NCBI RefSeq assembly: GCF_002952775.1
Contig: NZ_CP025066.1
Coordinates: forward strand, 3,038,001-3,102,000
Length of the DNA stretch: 64,000 nt
Direction of reading: 5' to 3'
Origin: Halalkaliarchaeum desulfuricum
Lineage (GTDB): Archaea; Halobacteriota; Halobacteria; Halobacteriales; Haloferacaceae
The notes below the pieces were generated by a model. It searched no databases. It saw only the letters and a program-made list of their open reading frames with translations, and had not been told where the DNA came from. Below are positions 52,417 to 61,087 of this stretch, piece after piece (positions within the stretch are counted from its first letter, which is position 1; each line of letters opens with the position of its first letter). The translations under genes were made by a program, and so were the position numbers.

Positions 52417-53231
52417 ACGATCGAACCGTGATCGGAGCCGGGACCTGGACCGCCCGCGCCCGGGCGTCGTTCAAGCGACAGGTGGTGTGGCCCGCCGCGG
52501 GGCGTCTCCTCCGGACGCCCGTCTGGGATGCCGCACTCGTTGGGTACGCCGTCGTCGCATCCGCCGGTTCCCGTCCCGGCAGCCGGACGGATGCGGCGCC
52601 GCTTTCGCTCCGGTGGATCGATCCCGACCGATCGATCTACGACGCGCTGCCGCCGACTCCGGAACGGCCACGGATTGGCTGCGTCGAGGGGGGAGACTGG
52701 GATCTCATCGACGACCGGTTCGCCGATCGGGCGGTCCCGCAGGCGATCGATCTGCGCTTCCGAGAGGGATACGAGTGGGCGGAGACGCCGCTTCCAGCGC
52801 ACGTTCGCGACCAGGTCGAGCGGTTCGGCGACGCCTGGGGGCACGTCGAGGACGCGGTCGAACGTCGGTGTCGAGCGATCGAGGAGCTGTACGAGTCGAT
52901 GCGAACCGATGGCTATCTGACTCAGGCCACGCTCGCGGCCAGGGGTACGTCGGGACCGGGGCCGCCGCCGGTTCCGACGCTCGGGGAGATCACCGTCGAC
53001 GTCGGCCGCGACGGCCGACTCTGCTGGCGGCGAAACGGACAACATCGGCTGGCGATCGCTCGCGTACTCGGGATCGAGCGAGTGCCGGTGCTGATTGCCC
53101 GCCGACACGCGGCGTGGCAGGCGATCCGCGACCGGATCCGGGAAGACGGAACGATGGTGATCGAGCCGACGTTGCGAGGGCATCCGGATCTCGCAGACCT
53201 GTGTGGCTCGGGACGGATCGACGTAGCGTGA
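52413..53231 (+). CDS. ParB/sulfiredoxin-like fold protein, unknown
   Basis: A 272-residue protein starting with GTG, overlapping the preceding stop by four bases. The C-terminal half has the ParB/Srx-like run GEITVDVGRDGRLCWRRNGQHRLAIARVLGIERVPVLIARRHAAWQ, in which the G-x-HR motif is the phosphate-binding part of the fold. The N-terminal half (SLRWIDPDRSIYDALPPTPERPRIGCVEGGDWDLIDDRF) is conserved-looking. It is not a plasmid partition protein because it has no HTH or CTP-domain features. Its operon with a glycosyltransferase suggests a role in surface glycan handling. Confidence 0.7.
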   Translation: MNDRTVIGAGTWTARARASFKRQVVWPAAGRLLRTPVWDAALVGYAVVASAGSRPGSRTDAAPLSLRWIDPDRSIYDALPPTPERPRIGCVEGGDWDLIDDRFADRAVPQAIDLRFREGYEWAETPLPAHVRDQVERFGDAWGHVEDAVERRCRAIEELYESMRTDGYLTQATLAARGTSGPGPPPVPTLGEITVDVGRDGRLCWRRNGQHRLAIARVLGIERVPVLIARRHAAWQAIRDRIREDGTMVIEPTLRGHPDLADLCGSGRIDVA

Positions 53232-53290
53232 TCAGACGGTGGCCGGCCGTGCCGGACTCCCGTTGCCCTCTCGTACCGGCGATAGCCTCG

Positions 53291-54442
53291 TCAGTCCCCA
53301 GTTGCCGCGCAGTTGTTCGGACCGAGTTCCAGTTCGGTCGACGTCTGCTCGTCTTCCGGGATCTCCCGGCCCGCGTTGACGTCGATAATCGTCCCGTAGT
53401 TCGGTGGCTTCTCCGGAAGCGATCCCGCCACCCGGCTCACGAACGTCTCCCGATCGACGCCCAGCAGGTCGATACCGGTTCTGACTTCCCCGATCGCCGC
53501 CGTCACGGGTTCCCCGGGAGTCACCGCGGTCGTTCCGTCGGCGTCGACGGCGAAATGGCCCGGAAGCACGCCGATCGCGTCCGGCTCCGCCAGCAGCGTC
53601 CGGTGAAGCGAATCGTACAGCAGCTCCGCACCCCCGGCGGCGTCGCCGTCCCCGAACTGTAGCTCGGTGCGTCCCACCGAATCGACGAACAGTGTATCGC
53701 CGGTCAACACCGCCTCCCTGTCGACGAGGTAGCTCACGATCTCGGAGGTGTGTCCCGGCGTCGGAACCGCCTTGACGTCGACCTCGCCGACACGTATCAC
53801 CTCGTTCCGCTCCAGGGGTCGGTAGTCGTAGGCGACGCCACGCTCGACGGCGCCGGCGCCGAGACAGTAGGTCGCCCCGACGTGGTCGGCAAGCTCCCGT
53901 CCGCCGGAGATGTGATCGGCGTGGACGTGCGTATCGAGCACGAACTCGATCGAGTATCCTCGGTCGGAGGCGACCGCGGCGAACTCCTCGACGTGTCGGG
54001 TCGGGTCGATGACCGCCGCGATCTCGGCTGACGGATCGGCGACCAGATAGCTCAGACAGCCCTTTGCGCGGCGCTGAAACTGGACGATCTCGACGTCGCC
54101 GTCGGTCGGAATATCGACGACGTCGTACACTTCGCTCCACCCCTGCATGCCACCCTCGACCACGGTTACGTTCCCGTAGCCGGCGTCCTCGAGCCGCTTT
54201 GCGATGTCGAACGAGGAGATCCCCTTCGCACAGATGGTGACGATCTCGTCGTCGGGCGCGAGTCCCGTATGTGCCCGGAAGTCGTCGGCATCGAACTCGA
54301 AGTCCGGCTTGTACGCGTACTGGATCGCATCTCGGATATGCCAGGCGTCGTAACTCTCTTCGGGGCGGGTGTCCAGCAGCGTGAACGACCGGTCCTCGTC
54401 GATCCAGTCCCGGAGGCGCGCAGGCGTGATCGTGTCGACCAT
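53291..54442 (-). CDS. rhodanese / MBL-fold persulfide-dioxygenase-like fusion
   Basis: A 383-residue two-domain protein. The N-terminal rhodanese domain (MVDTITPARLRDWIDEDRSFTLLDTRPEESYDAWHIRDAIQ) has its catalytic Cys in VTICAKGISSFD. The C-terminal metallo-beta-lactamase domain has THVHADHISGG, VPTPGHTSEI, LTGDTLFVDSVGRTE and a final His (LPGHF), as in ETHE1/persulfide dioxygenase. The pair should oxidise persulfide-bound sulfur, limiting sulfane sulfur. The ATG at 54442 follows the tRNA-related repeat; a longer start within that repeat is rejected. Confidence 0.9.
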   Translation of the reverse strand: MVDTITPARLRDWIDEDRSFTLLDTRPEESYDAWHIRDAIQYAYKPDFEFDADDFRAHTGLAPDDEIVTICAKGISSFDIAKRLEDAGYGNVTVVEGGMQGWSEVYDVVDIPTDGDVEIVQFQRRAKGCLSYLVADPSAEIAAVIDPTRHVEEFAAVASDRGYSIEFVLDTHVHADHISGGRELADHVGATYCLGAGAVERGVAYDYRPLERNEVIRVGEVDVKAVPTPGHTSEIVSYLVDREAVLTGDTLFVDSVGRTELQFGDGDAAGGAELLYDSLHRTLLAEPDAIGVLPGHFAVDADGTTAVTPGEPVTAAIGEVRTGIDLLGVDRETFVSRVAGSLPEKPPNYGTIIDVNAGREIPEDEQTSTELELGPNNCAATGD

Positions 54443-54502
54443 GGGTGTGCTACGGCCTCGCGCATGATATACTGTGTGACGATCGACGCGGCGCTGCTCA
54501 CG

Positions 54503-54532
54503 TTCGTTCGGACAGAATAGTCCCACCAGGAT
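54503..54532. repeat. copy of the 3' end of tRNA-Gln with flank
   Basis: 30 bases identical to 54622-54651, which span the 3' flank and last 15 bases of the tRNA-Gln gene (ttcgttcggacagaatagtc...). After this both copies continue with atcgaacc-type sequence, offset by one base. Such truncated tRNA copies mark att sites left by integrases. Confidence 0.75.
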
Positions 54533-54621
54533 ATCGAACCGGAACCAGACGTGCTCGCTCCCGCTGGTCGCTGCGCGCGACTGGTAGGGCTCGAATCCTT
54601 CCGATAACTATTCGTCCTCAC

Positions 54622-54651
54622 TTCGTTCGGACAGAATAGTCCCACCAGGAT
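54622..54651. repeat. tRNA-Gln 3'-end segment, genic copy
   Basis: The gene-side member of the 30-base pair; the other is at 54503-54532. 89 bases separate the repeats. Overlaps the tRNA 3' end (54637 onward). Confidence 0.75.
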
Positions 54652-54709
54652 TCGAACCTGGGTCGCGAGCCCCAGAAGCTCGCAGGATTGGCCACTACCC
54701 CATGGGACT
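54637..54709 (-). tRNA. tRNA-Gln (anticodon CTG)
   Basis: Reading leftward, the cloverleaf is complete: acceptor AGTCCCA pairing with TGGGACT, D arm around GGGGTAGTGG, anticodon stem CGAGC/GCTCG with loop TTCTGGG (anticodon CTG, reading CAG glutamine codons), variable loop CGAC, T arm CCAGG-TTCGAAT-CCTGG and discriminator A. It is 73 bases and needs no intron. The CCA end is not encoded, as is usual in haloarchaea. Confidence 0.92.
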
Positions 54710-54817
54710 GCACTCGCCGGTAGGTCTCAGTTCCGTTTAGATGTTGCGATCCAGACTGATAGCCAGCCCTCGAACGTCAAAGGAAACCGTAAGTGAACTG
54801 GGAGTCTACGCACTCTC

Positions 54818-57364
54818 ATGCGGGACCCGGTCGCGTGGTACCTGTCGCTGTTTCGACGACACCGGCGGGCGATCATCGTCGTGCTGTTGCTCGCGACTGT
54901 CGTCGTCGGAAGCGGCGCGGTCGGCCTCTCGGGGGATCTCGCGATCGTCGAGTTCGACGCCGACTCGGAGGCGACTGAGGCGGCCGAGTACGTCGACCGA
55001 AACTTCGTGACCGATAGCAAAACAGTGACATTGGTGGCGGTTCGCGGCGAGAACACGCTTACCCGGGAATCACTGGCTGAAACCCTCGAACTACAGCGAG
55101 CAGTCCGCGAAAACGAGACTGTCGCCCCGACGCTCGTCGCGGATCGACCGACTGTCGGGACGGGATCGGCGTTCGTGGAGACGTATCTCCGATCGCTCGG
55201 CGCCTTCGGGACGTTGACGATCGAAGACAAACAACGAACGTTTGCGACGTTCGACGAGGAAGACCTCGCCGCTGAGCTCCCCACCGCCATCGAGAGCGAT
55301 CGTCCCATACTCGGCCCGGGCACCACCGCAAAGACGCTGTTGCCGACGGATTACCGTGCCGGGTCGACCCAGGCTGACGCCAGGCTCGTGTTCGTCGTTC
55401 ACGACGCCGACGTCGATCAGGCGGCGCTTTTGGACGCACAGTTGGCGATCGAGGACCTCGCCGAAGAACACGTCGAATCCACGGACCAGTTCGTTTTCGG
55501 GCAGGCGCTCGTCGAGCGACGGGCCTCCGAGGCGACCGGATCGGCGTTTGCAGTGCTGGGTCCCCTCGCGCTCGTCGTTATCGTCGGGCTGTTGCTGGCG
55601 GCGTACCGTGACCCCGTCGACGTCGCAGTCACCCTGTTCGGGCTGGGCGCGGCCCTCGCCTGGACGGCCGGGTTCGTCGGCTGGACCGGGTTCCAGCTCA
55701 CGCAGTTGCTCGTGGCGGTGCCGTGGCTGCTCGTCGGCCTCGCCATCGACTACGGATTGCACGTCGTGATGCGATATCGGGAAGCACGGGAGGCGGGATC
55801 GGTGGTCCTCGAGACGGGATCACCGGACTCGGAGACGGGACCACCGGACCCCGAGACGGCGATGGCCATCGGACTCGCCGGGGTTCTCGTGGCGATCGGC
55901 GTGACGACCCTCACGACCGCAGCCGGTTTCCTCTCGGGTGTGTTCGGCCCGTTCCCGGCAGTCCGGGAATTCGGCGTCGTCGCCGCCGTCGGGATCGTCT
56001 CGGCGTTTCTCGTCTTCGGCGGGCTGGTGCCGGCGCTCAAACTCGAACTCGACGAACTGCTCGACCGGGAGGACCGGACGCGACCGATCGGACGCCTGCC
56101 GGCCGTCGAACGCCTGCTTTCGGTCGGCATCGTCGGAGCGAAGCGCGCCCCGGTCGCGGTCGTGGCGGTCGCGCTGCTCGTGACGCTTGCGGGCGCATAC
56201 GGCGCCGCCCACGTCGACACGTCGGTCGATCGGACCGACTTTTATCCCGGGGATCCCCCTGACTGGGTGTCACTCTTCCCCCTTTTCAGTGACGGTGACG
56301 AATCCGGCGGCCCGGACAGCCTTCGCGACCAGGCCACGTTCTTGAACGACCGGTTCGACACCGCCGGCGGCGATCAACGAGCAGAAATACTGATACGCGG
56401 GGCAGTGACGAGCGAGGCCGGCGTTCGGGCGATTCACACCGCCGAACAGGGGGCGCTCGAGACCGGCGTCCTGCGCGGCGGTGATCCGGATGCGGCGGTA
56501 CACACCCCCTTCGACGCGGTCGAGCGGATCGCGGCGTTCGACGACGCGACCGACGCCGAGCTTTCGGCGGCCGACCGGACCGGCGACGGCCGACCGGACG
56601 GAGAGGTGACAGCCGTCTTCGATGCCGCCTTCGATTTCGATCCGGACACGATGGCTGGCGTGGTCTATCGCGACGACGCAGGGGAGTACCAGGCCGTCAG
56701 GGTGACCGTCGTCGTCGACAGCGGCGCCGACGTCCGCACCGTCGCCACCGAACTCCGCGCGGTCGCCGCGGCGGCCGACGCCGAACCCGGAGTCACCGCG
56801 ACTGCGACCGGGACCCCCGTGAGAAACGCCGACGCACAGGGAGCGCTGCTCCGACAGCTCGTCGAGTCGTTCGCGATCGCGCTGGCCGTGACGTTCCTGC
56901 TGCTCGTGGCGCTGTTCCGGCGTCGGTTCGACAGCGCCAGTCTCGGCGCGACGACGGCGATACCGGTCGTCTTTGCGCTCTCGTGGGTTCTCGGAACGAT
57001 GTATCTGCTCGAGATCCCGTACAACGCCGAAACCGCGATCATCACCGGGATCGCCATCGGGCTCGGCGTCGACTACGCGATCCACGTCAGCGCGCGTTAC
57101 CAGCAGGAACGGGAGGCGGAGAAACTGACTCACCCGGACGCGACGGAGGCAACCGACGCGCTCTCGCGGGCGGTCCAGGACACCGGTGGCACGCTGTTTG
57201 CAAGCGCCGTCACCACGGCCGCCGGGCTCGGCGTGTTGCTTTTCACGTTCGTCCCGTCGCTCCAGCGGTTCGGACTCGTGATGATCCTGGTGGTCGGGTA
57301 CGCGTTCCTCGCGTCGGTGTTCCTGCTCCCGAGCCTGCTCGTGTTGCACTCGCGGTATCGGTGA
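54818..57364 (+). CDS. RND/MMPL-family membrane exporter
   Basis: An 848-residue protein of the RND superfamily (MMPL/HAE3-like). It has a first helix (RRAIIVVLLLATVVVGSGAVGL), a large outside domain (residues about 40-235), five helices including LVAVPWLLVGLAIDYGLHVVMRYREAR, a second helix-domain-helices half after TSVDRTDFYPGDPPDW, and a mirrored GIAIGLGVDYAIHVSARYQQERE, where the intramembrane Asp is expected to carry protons. It should export lipids, terpenoids or other hydrophobic molecules with proton flow. The substrate is unknown. It starts 109 bases past the tRNA. Confidence 0.88.
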   Translation: MRDPVAWYLSLFRRHRRAIIVVLLLATVVVGSGAVGLSGDLAIVEFDADSEATEAAEYVDRNFVTDSKTVTLVAVRGENTLTRESLAETLELQRAVRENETVAPTLVADRPTVGTGSAFVETYLRSLGAFGTLTIEDKQRTFATFDEEDLAAELPTAIESDRPILGPGTTAKTLLPTDYRAGSTQADARLVFVVHDADVDQAALLDAQLAIEDLAEEHVESTDQFVFGQALVERRASEATGSAFAVLGPLALVVIVGLLLAAYRDPVDVAVTLFGLGAALAWTAGFVGWTGFQLTQLLVAVPWLLVGLAIDYGLHVVMRYREAREAGSVVLETGSPDSETGPPDPETAMAIGLAGVLVAIGVTTLTTAAGFLSGVFGPFPAVREFGVVAAVGIVSAFLVFGGLVPALKLELDELLDREDRTRPIGRLPAVERLLSVGIVGAKRAPVAVVAVALLVTLAGAYGAAHVDTSVDRTDFYPGDPPDWVSLFPLFSDGDESGGPDSLRDQATFLNDRFDTAGGDQRAEILIRGAVTSEAGVRAIHTAEQGALETGVLRGGDPDAAVHTPFDAVERIAAFDDATDAELSAADRTGDGRPDGEVTAVFDAAFDFDPDTMAGVVYRDDAGEYQAVRVTVVVDSGADVRTVATELRAVAAAADAEPGVTATATGTPVRNADAQGALLRQLVESFAIALAVTFLLLVALFRRRFDSASLGATTAIPVVFALSWVLGTMYLLEIPYNAETAIITGIAIGLGVDYAIHVSARYQQEREAEKLTHPDATEATDALSRAVQDTGGTLFASAVTTAAGLGVLLFTFVPSLQRFGLVMILVVGYAFLASVFLLPSLLVLHSRYR

Positions 57365-57389
57365 AAACTGTCGTTTTGACGATCTCGGA

Positions 57390-58751
57390 TTATCTCGTCT
57401 CGGCGTCGGCTTCCGACGTCGACTCGTCGCGGGCAGACTCCGTGTTCTCACGAACGTCGTCGACGGCGATTTCATCGACTGTCCGATCGAACAGCGTCAG
57501 CCAGGCCTCGACCGTCTCCCGGTCGTCGGTGGCGGCCGCCTGCCGCAACGCCGTCGTCTTCGGGTGGAGGAGTTTGTTGACGAGCGCCTCCGAGAAGTCA
57601 CGTATCGCCGCCTCCTGTTCTGGAGTGAGTTCCTCGCTTTCGGCATCGAGGCGGTCGAGCGCCCGTTCGAACTCCGCCTCCCGGCGTTCGTGGGCCCGCG
57701 AGTAGATCTGTGACAGCGTATCGTCGACCTCCTCGGCTCGCAGCTGCTCTGCCAGCCGCCCGCGCTCTTCGGCTATGATCCCCTCGACCGCGGGGATCGC
57801 CGCTTCGCGGCGCTCCAGCCCATCGTTGCGAACCGACAGCACCTCTTCGATGGTGACGAGTTCCACGTCCTCCAGGTCGTCGACTGCCGGGTCGACGTCC
57901 CGGGGGTTCGCCAGGTCGAACACGACCAGTTCGTGGCCGACCAGGTCCGCGATCGAAAGCACCCGGTCCTCGGCGCCCGTGGCGGTGACGACGAGATCGG
58001 CCGTAGAGAGGTGATCGTCGCTCAACTCCTCGAGCGCGATGGCGTCGCCGCCGGCCACCTCGGCGAGTTCTTCGGCGTTCGAAAGCGTGCGGTTGGCGAC
58101 GGTGAGGCTGGCGTCGCCGTCGGAGTCGTCCACCGGGATCCGGTGGGCGAGCGACTTGACGACGAGTTGCGCGACCTCTCCGGCGCCCACGACGAGGACC
58201 GCCGCGTCTTCGAGTTCGTCGACCCCTTCGAGTTCCGGGAGCTTCTCGCGTGCGCGATCCAGGGTGACGCTGCCCAGCGACACCCGGCCCTCGTTGATCC
58301 GGGTCTCGGTCCGGGCGCGTTCGCCCACTCGCAGCGCTTTTAAGGCGATCGTATCCAACGTGCCACCGAGCGCGTCGGCATCGCTCGCACGCTTGTACGC
58401 CCCGCGCAGCTGGCCGAGGATCTCGTCCTCCCCGAGGACGCCGCTTTCGAGTCCACAGGCTACCCGTAGGAGGTGCTCGACGACGGCGTCACCCACGAAC
58501 AAACGGTCGGAGTCGGGGGAAACGTCCACCCCGATCTTCTGACCGAGCCCTTTCAGTACGTCCTTCGCCTCTGACCCGTGGAGATAAATCTCGTATCGCT
58601 GGCAGGTGCGCAAGACGAGCGCTTCCTCGATTCCCGCCTTTCCGAGCAGGAACGACCGGACCGACGACTCCTCGTGGCTGCAGGCGATCTCGAATCGCTC
58701 GAAACCGTCTTCCTCGAGCGTGAATCGGAGTCCGGCGACGTCGTCGTACAT
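57390..58751 (-). CDS. hemA: glutamyl-tRNA reductase
   Basis: A 453-residue HemA. The catalytic Cys is in VLRTCQRYEIYLHG (family LxTCNRxE), and VVGAGEVAQLVVKSL is the NADPH-binding motif. Also seen are SGVLGEDEILGQLRGAYKRA and the C-terminal dimerisation helices. It reduces Glu-tRNA to glutamate-1-semialdehyde, first committed step of tetrapyrrole synthesis, supplying haem. Other hem genes are not in the window, and the neighbour downstream on the opposite strand is the RND gene. The presence of haem-binding lipoproteins next door may be coincidental. Confidence 0.94.
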   Translation of the reverse strand: MYDDVAGLRFTLEEDGFERFEIACSHEESSVRSFLLGKAGIEEALVLRTCQRYEIYLHGSEAKDVLKGLGQKIGVDVSPDSDRLFVGDAVVEHLLRVACGLESGVLGEDEILGQLRGAYKRASDADALGGTLDTIALKALRVGERARTETRINEGRVSLGSVTLDRAREKLPELEGVDELEDAAVLVVGAGEVAQLVVKSLAHRIPVDDSDGDASLTVANRTLSNAEELAEVAGGDAIALEELSDDHLSTADLVVTATGAEDRVLSIADLVGHELVVFDLANPRDVDPAVDDLEDVELVTIEEVLSVRNDGLERREAAIPAVEGIIAEERGRLAEQLRAEEVDDTLSQIYSRAHERREAEFERALDRLDAESEELTPEQEAAIRDFSEALVNKLLHPKTTALRQAAATDDRETVEAWLTLFDRTVDEIAVDDVRENTESARDESTSEADAETR

Positions 58752-58938
58752 TGATATAGTGGATCGGTGTGGTGGATCGGTGGAGTCGAGTGGTGAGGCG
58801 GGGAGCAGCCGTCCGGAATCGCTTCTCGTTTCCCCCTACATTCTTCTCCGTTTTGGTTTCTTCGGTCGGTATCACCGACCGAGAAAGCCAACGAGTCGAC
58901 TGGACAACCGAAATGTGGACGCCAGCCCTATCGGACCG

Positions 58939-60621
58939 TTATTTCCGTGGCGCGTGGGCGTCCTCGAGTTCGACCATCCGCTGGGCGAACGCCTCGGGGT
59001 CCTCGTCGTGGTACTCCCAGATGGTGATGTCGGCGTTGCGCACCTCGTCGACGCGGGGGTGCTCGCCGCTGGTGAGCCACGTCCAGTCGGTCATGCCGGG
59101 GTACATGAGCGGGATCGTGTACGTCTCGATGTCGTCCCAGTCGGGTTCGTCTTCGACCTTCTCGGCGACGAGTTCGCTGTTGCCGAGGTTGTCGCTCTCG
59201 CCGTAGTAGTCCGGCTCGACGCCGAGCCCGAGCTTGTACGGGTACGCAACCCAGTGCCAGCGCTGGGAGTTCCCGTGGTGGATCGCGGGTGCGATCGTGT
59301 AGACCCCACCCTCCTCGACGGGCATGTCGTCGACGTAGCCCGTATCGAGGTCGCGGCGTACTTCCATCATCCACTTGCCGTCCTCCCAGACGGCGTCACA
59401 CTCCCACGACGCGCCGGATTCGGAGGGAAGCCCCTGCGGACGCCGGGGAACCATCGCGCCCTCCCACTCGGCAACATCGGGGTCGAAGTCGACAGCGTTC
59501 TCGTTTTCGCCCTCGGTCATCAGGGCGTACTTCTCGAAGTCCTGCTGGTCCGGGATGCCCGGCCCGGGTTCGTTGTCGACGACACACTCGTAGTAGTCGA
59601 GCGCACCGTCCTCGACGACGTCCGGGTCGAACATCAGTTCGGGGCCGTCCTCGGGGTCCCAGTCCTGGGAGCCGAAGGTGCGGTCGCCGGTCACGTTCCC
59701 GTTCCGGTAGTCGAGCAAGTGGTGGTTCGTCCCGTACCCCATCGGAACGGAACGGTGGCCACGGAAGAACGGGAAGTCGATGAACTCGCCGTTTTCCATC
59801 ATCTCGTCGAGTTCGTCCTGGGATTTGGGGTCTCTCCAGTCGTGTTCCCACCATTCACCGTTCCGGGACTGCGGAATGAACTTCCGCATGTCTCCGTCGT
59901 CGCGCCCCTCCGTTCCGTGGTGGGGATGGGCGTCGACCTCGTCACCGTGCGCTTCGCCGGGCAGGCGGCGGACGCCTTCCATGACAGTCATCCAACCACC
60001 GAAGTTCTCGAAGCCCTGGAGGGTGCCGTCGTGCCACATGAAGGTGAGACGGTCCTCGTAGAGGCCCTGGTGATGGTCCATCCCACCGGGCGGCGCTTCG
60101 TCCTCGTCGAGGTCCCACGGGTTCCAGTTGGCGTAGCGCACCCACTCCTCACCGTTGTAAACGATCATGTCGTGGAGCCAGCCGCCCTCGTTGGGCTGGT
60201 CCCACTCGAAGCGCATGATGATCTCGTCGTCGTTGAAGGCGAACTGGATGTCGACCGGCTTGACGAGCGGGTCAGGCCGGACGTCCTTTTTCATGTGGTC
60301 CAGTTCGGAATAGGCGTCCATCGGATTGGCCGCCCAGTACTCCTCTTCTTCCTCTTCGTCGTCCGGCTCCTCGGTCGGTGTCGGCGTTTCGTCGTCCGGC
60401 TCCTCGGTCGGCGTGGGCGTTGGTTCCTCCTCTTCCTCTTCAGTGCCCAGACAGCCGGCCAGTGCGACGGTCCCGGCTCCGCCCATCGCCTTCAGCAGGC
60501 GACGGCGATGCGTATTCGACGTCCCTCGCGGGAACGTCGGCGTGCCGCCGAACTGCTCGAGCAGTTCTTCGTCCTCAGCGTCGGCTTCCTCTCGTTTCTC
60601 GTCGGTTGGTCTGTCGACCAT
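58939..60621 (-). CDS. ethylbenzene-dehydrogenase-type haem-binding lipoprotein
   Basis: A 560-residue secreted lipoprotein. Residues about 38-56 carry a twin-arginine signal (THRRRLLKAMGG...VALAGC with lipobox) behind a 35-residue acidic lead. An acidic/Pro linker with duplicated TEEPDDE units follows. The rest matches the b-type haem domain of ethylbenzene dehydrogenase gamma subunits and dimethylsulfide/nitrate reductase haem subunits: VDIQFAFNDDEIIMRFEWDQ, DRLTFMWHDG, SQRWHWVAYPYKLGLG. A conserved MYPG-x-TDWTWLTSGEHPRVDEVRNAD block ends it. It should pass electrons outside the cell; no molybdoenzyme partner is present nearby. Confidence 0.85.
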   Translation of the reverse strand: MVDRPTDEKREEADAEDEELLEQFGGTPTFPRGTSNTHRRRLLKAMGGAGTVALAGCLGTEEEEEEPTPTPTEEPDDETPTPTEEPDDEEEEEEYWAANPMDAYSELDHMKKDVRPDPLVKPVDIQFAFNDDEIIMRFEWDQPNEGGWLHDMIVYNGEEWVRYANWNPWDLDEDEAPPGGMDHHQGLYEDRLTFMWHDGTLQGFENFGGWMTVMEGVRRLPGEAHGDEVDAHPHHGTEGRDDGDMRKFIPQSRNGEWWEHDWRDPKSQDELDEMMENGEFIDFPFFRGHRSVPMGYGTNHHLLDYRNGNVTGDRTFGSQDWDPEDGPELMFDPDVVEDGALDYYECVVDNEPGPGIPDQQDFEKYALMTEGENENAVDFDPDVAEWEGAMVPRRPQGLPSESGASWECDAVWEDGKWMMEVRRDLDTGYVDDMPVEEGGVYTIAPAIHHGNSQRWHWVAYPYKLGLGVEPDYYGESDNLGNSELVAEKVEDEPDWDDIETYTIPLMYPGMTDWTWLTSGEHPRVDEVRNADITIWEYHDEDPEAFAQRMVELEDAHAPRK

Positions 60622-60642
60622 ATTCTTGATTCAATAACTGCA

Positions 60643-60681
60643 TATATGAAGGACTGCCCCTGAAATATGGTGTTCTTTAAA
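60643..60681 (-). promoter_or_regulatory. conserved promoter/UAS element, copy 1
   Basis: A 39-base block, 32 of 39 positions identical to 62752-62790, ending 21 bases before the ATG of the 58939 gene. On the minus strand it includes tttaaag, acaccat and ttcaggggca parts. The last 10 bases resemble a TATA box about 25 bases before the start. The upstream part is a likely activator or repressor site. Confidence 0.7.
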
Positions 60682-60986
60682 TACCCCTCTTTTAAAATGA
60701 TCTTTATTATAGATGTATGAGGTAGAATATGCATGTCAATACCAGACTTGAGAGAGCTAGGAGCATCTGGCCTCGATTTACCGAGATTCGAGTCAAAAAA
60801 CGGAGACTTCACCGGAGGAAGGAAATCAAGGAAGTATGGGCGCGGTCAACCCAGTATAAGCGAGAGACTGCAAAGGAGAGATCAGTCGCAAAAAACCCGA
60901 AACGACCTGAATTCACGTCGGTTCGACTGCCGACAGTGATCTCGAGAACCGTTCAACCGAACACCGTCTACAGGCAGATTAGGCCG

Positions 60987-61015
60987 AGTGCCTCGGGGCT
61001 TGTCCCCGAGGTACT
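60987..61015 (-). terminator. stem-loop terminator after the 61088 gene
   Basis: agtgcctcgggg (60987-60998) and ccccgaggtact (61004-61015) form a 12-base stem with one G-T pair and a 5-base loop. On the minus strand it lies 73 bases past the stop codon of the downstream-reading haem lipoprotein gene, where transcription should end. No clear U-tract follows, so strength is uncertain. Confidence 0.5.
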
Positions 61016-61087
61016 TCACCGGGTATCAACCGCCTCCTGGACATCCGTGGGTTGTCGCCTTCTGAGAGTGAGACGCCTTCTCGGCGG

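Larger units (their letters stand above)
60622..61087. other. 466-base spacer between the two haem lipoprotein genes
   Basis: No gene is supported. It holds the upstream region of the 58939 gene (conserved element at 60643-60681) and a terminator-like stem-loop (60987-61015) belonging to the 61088 gene. The frame at 60733-60939 is too basic and unusual to be a gene. Confidence 0.55.

Noticed and set aside
60733-60939. 68-codon plus-strand open frame between the haem lipoprotein genes
   Set aside because: The predicted protein is strongly basic, unlike haloarchaeal proteins, and lies in the spacer that holds promoter and terminator signals.
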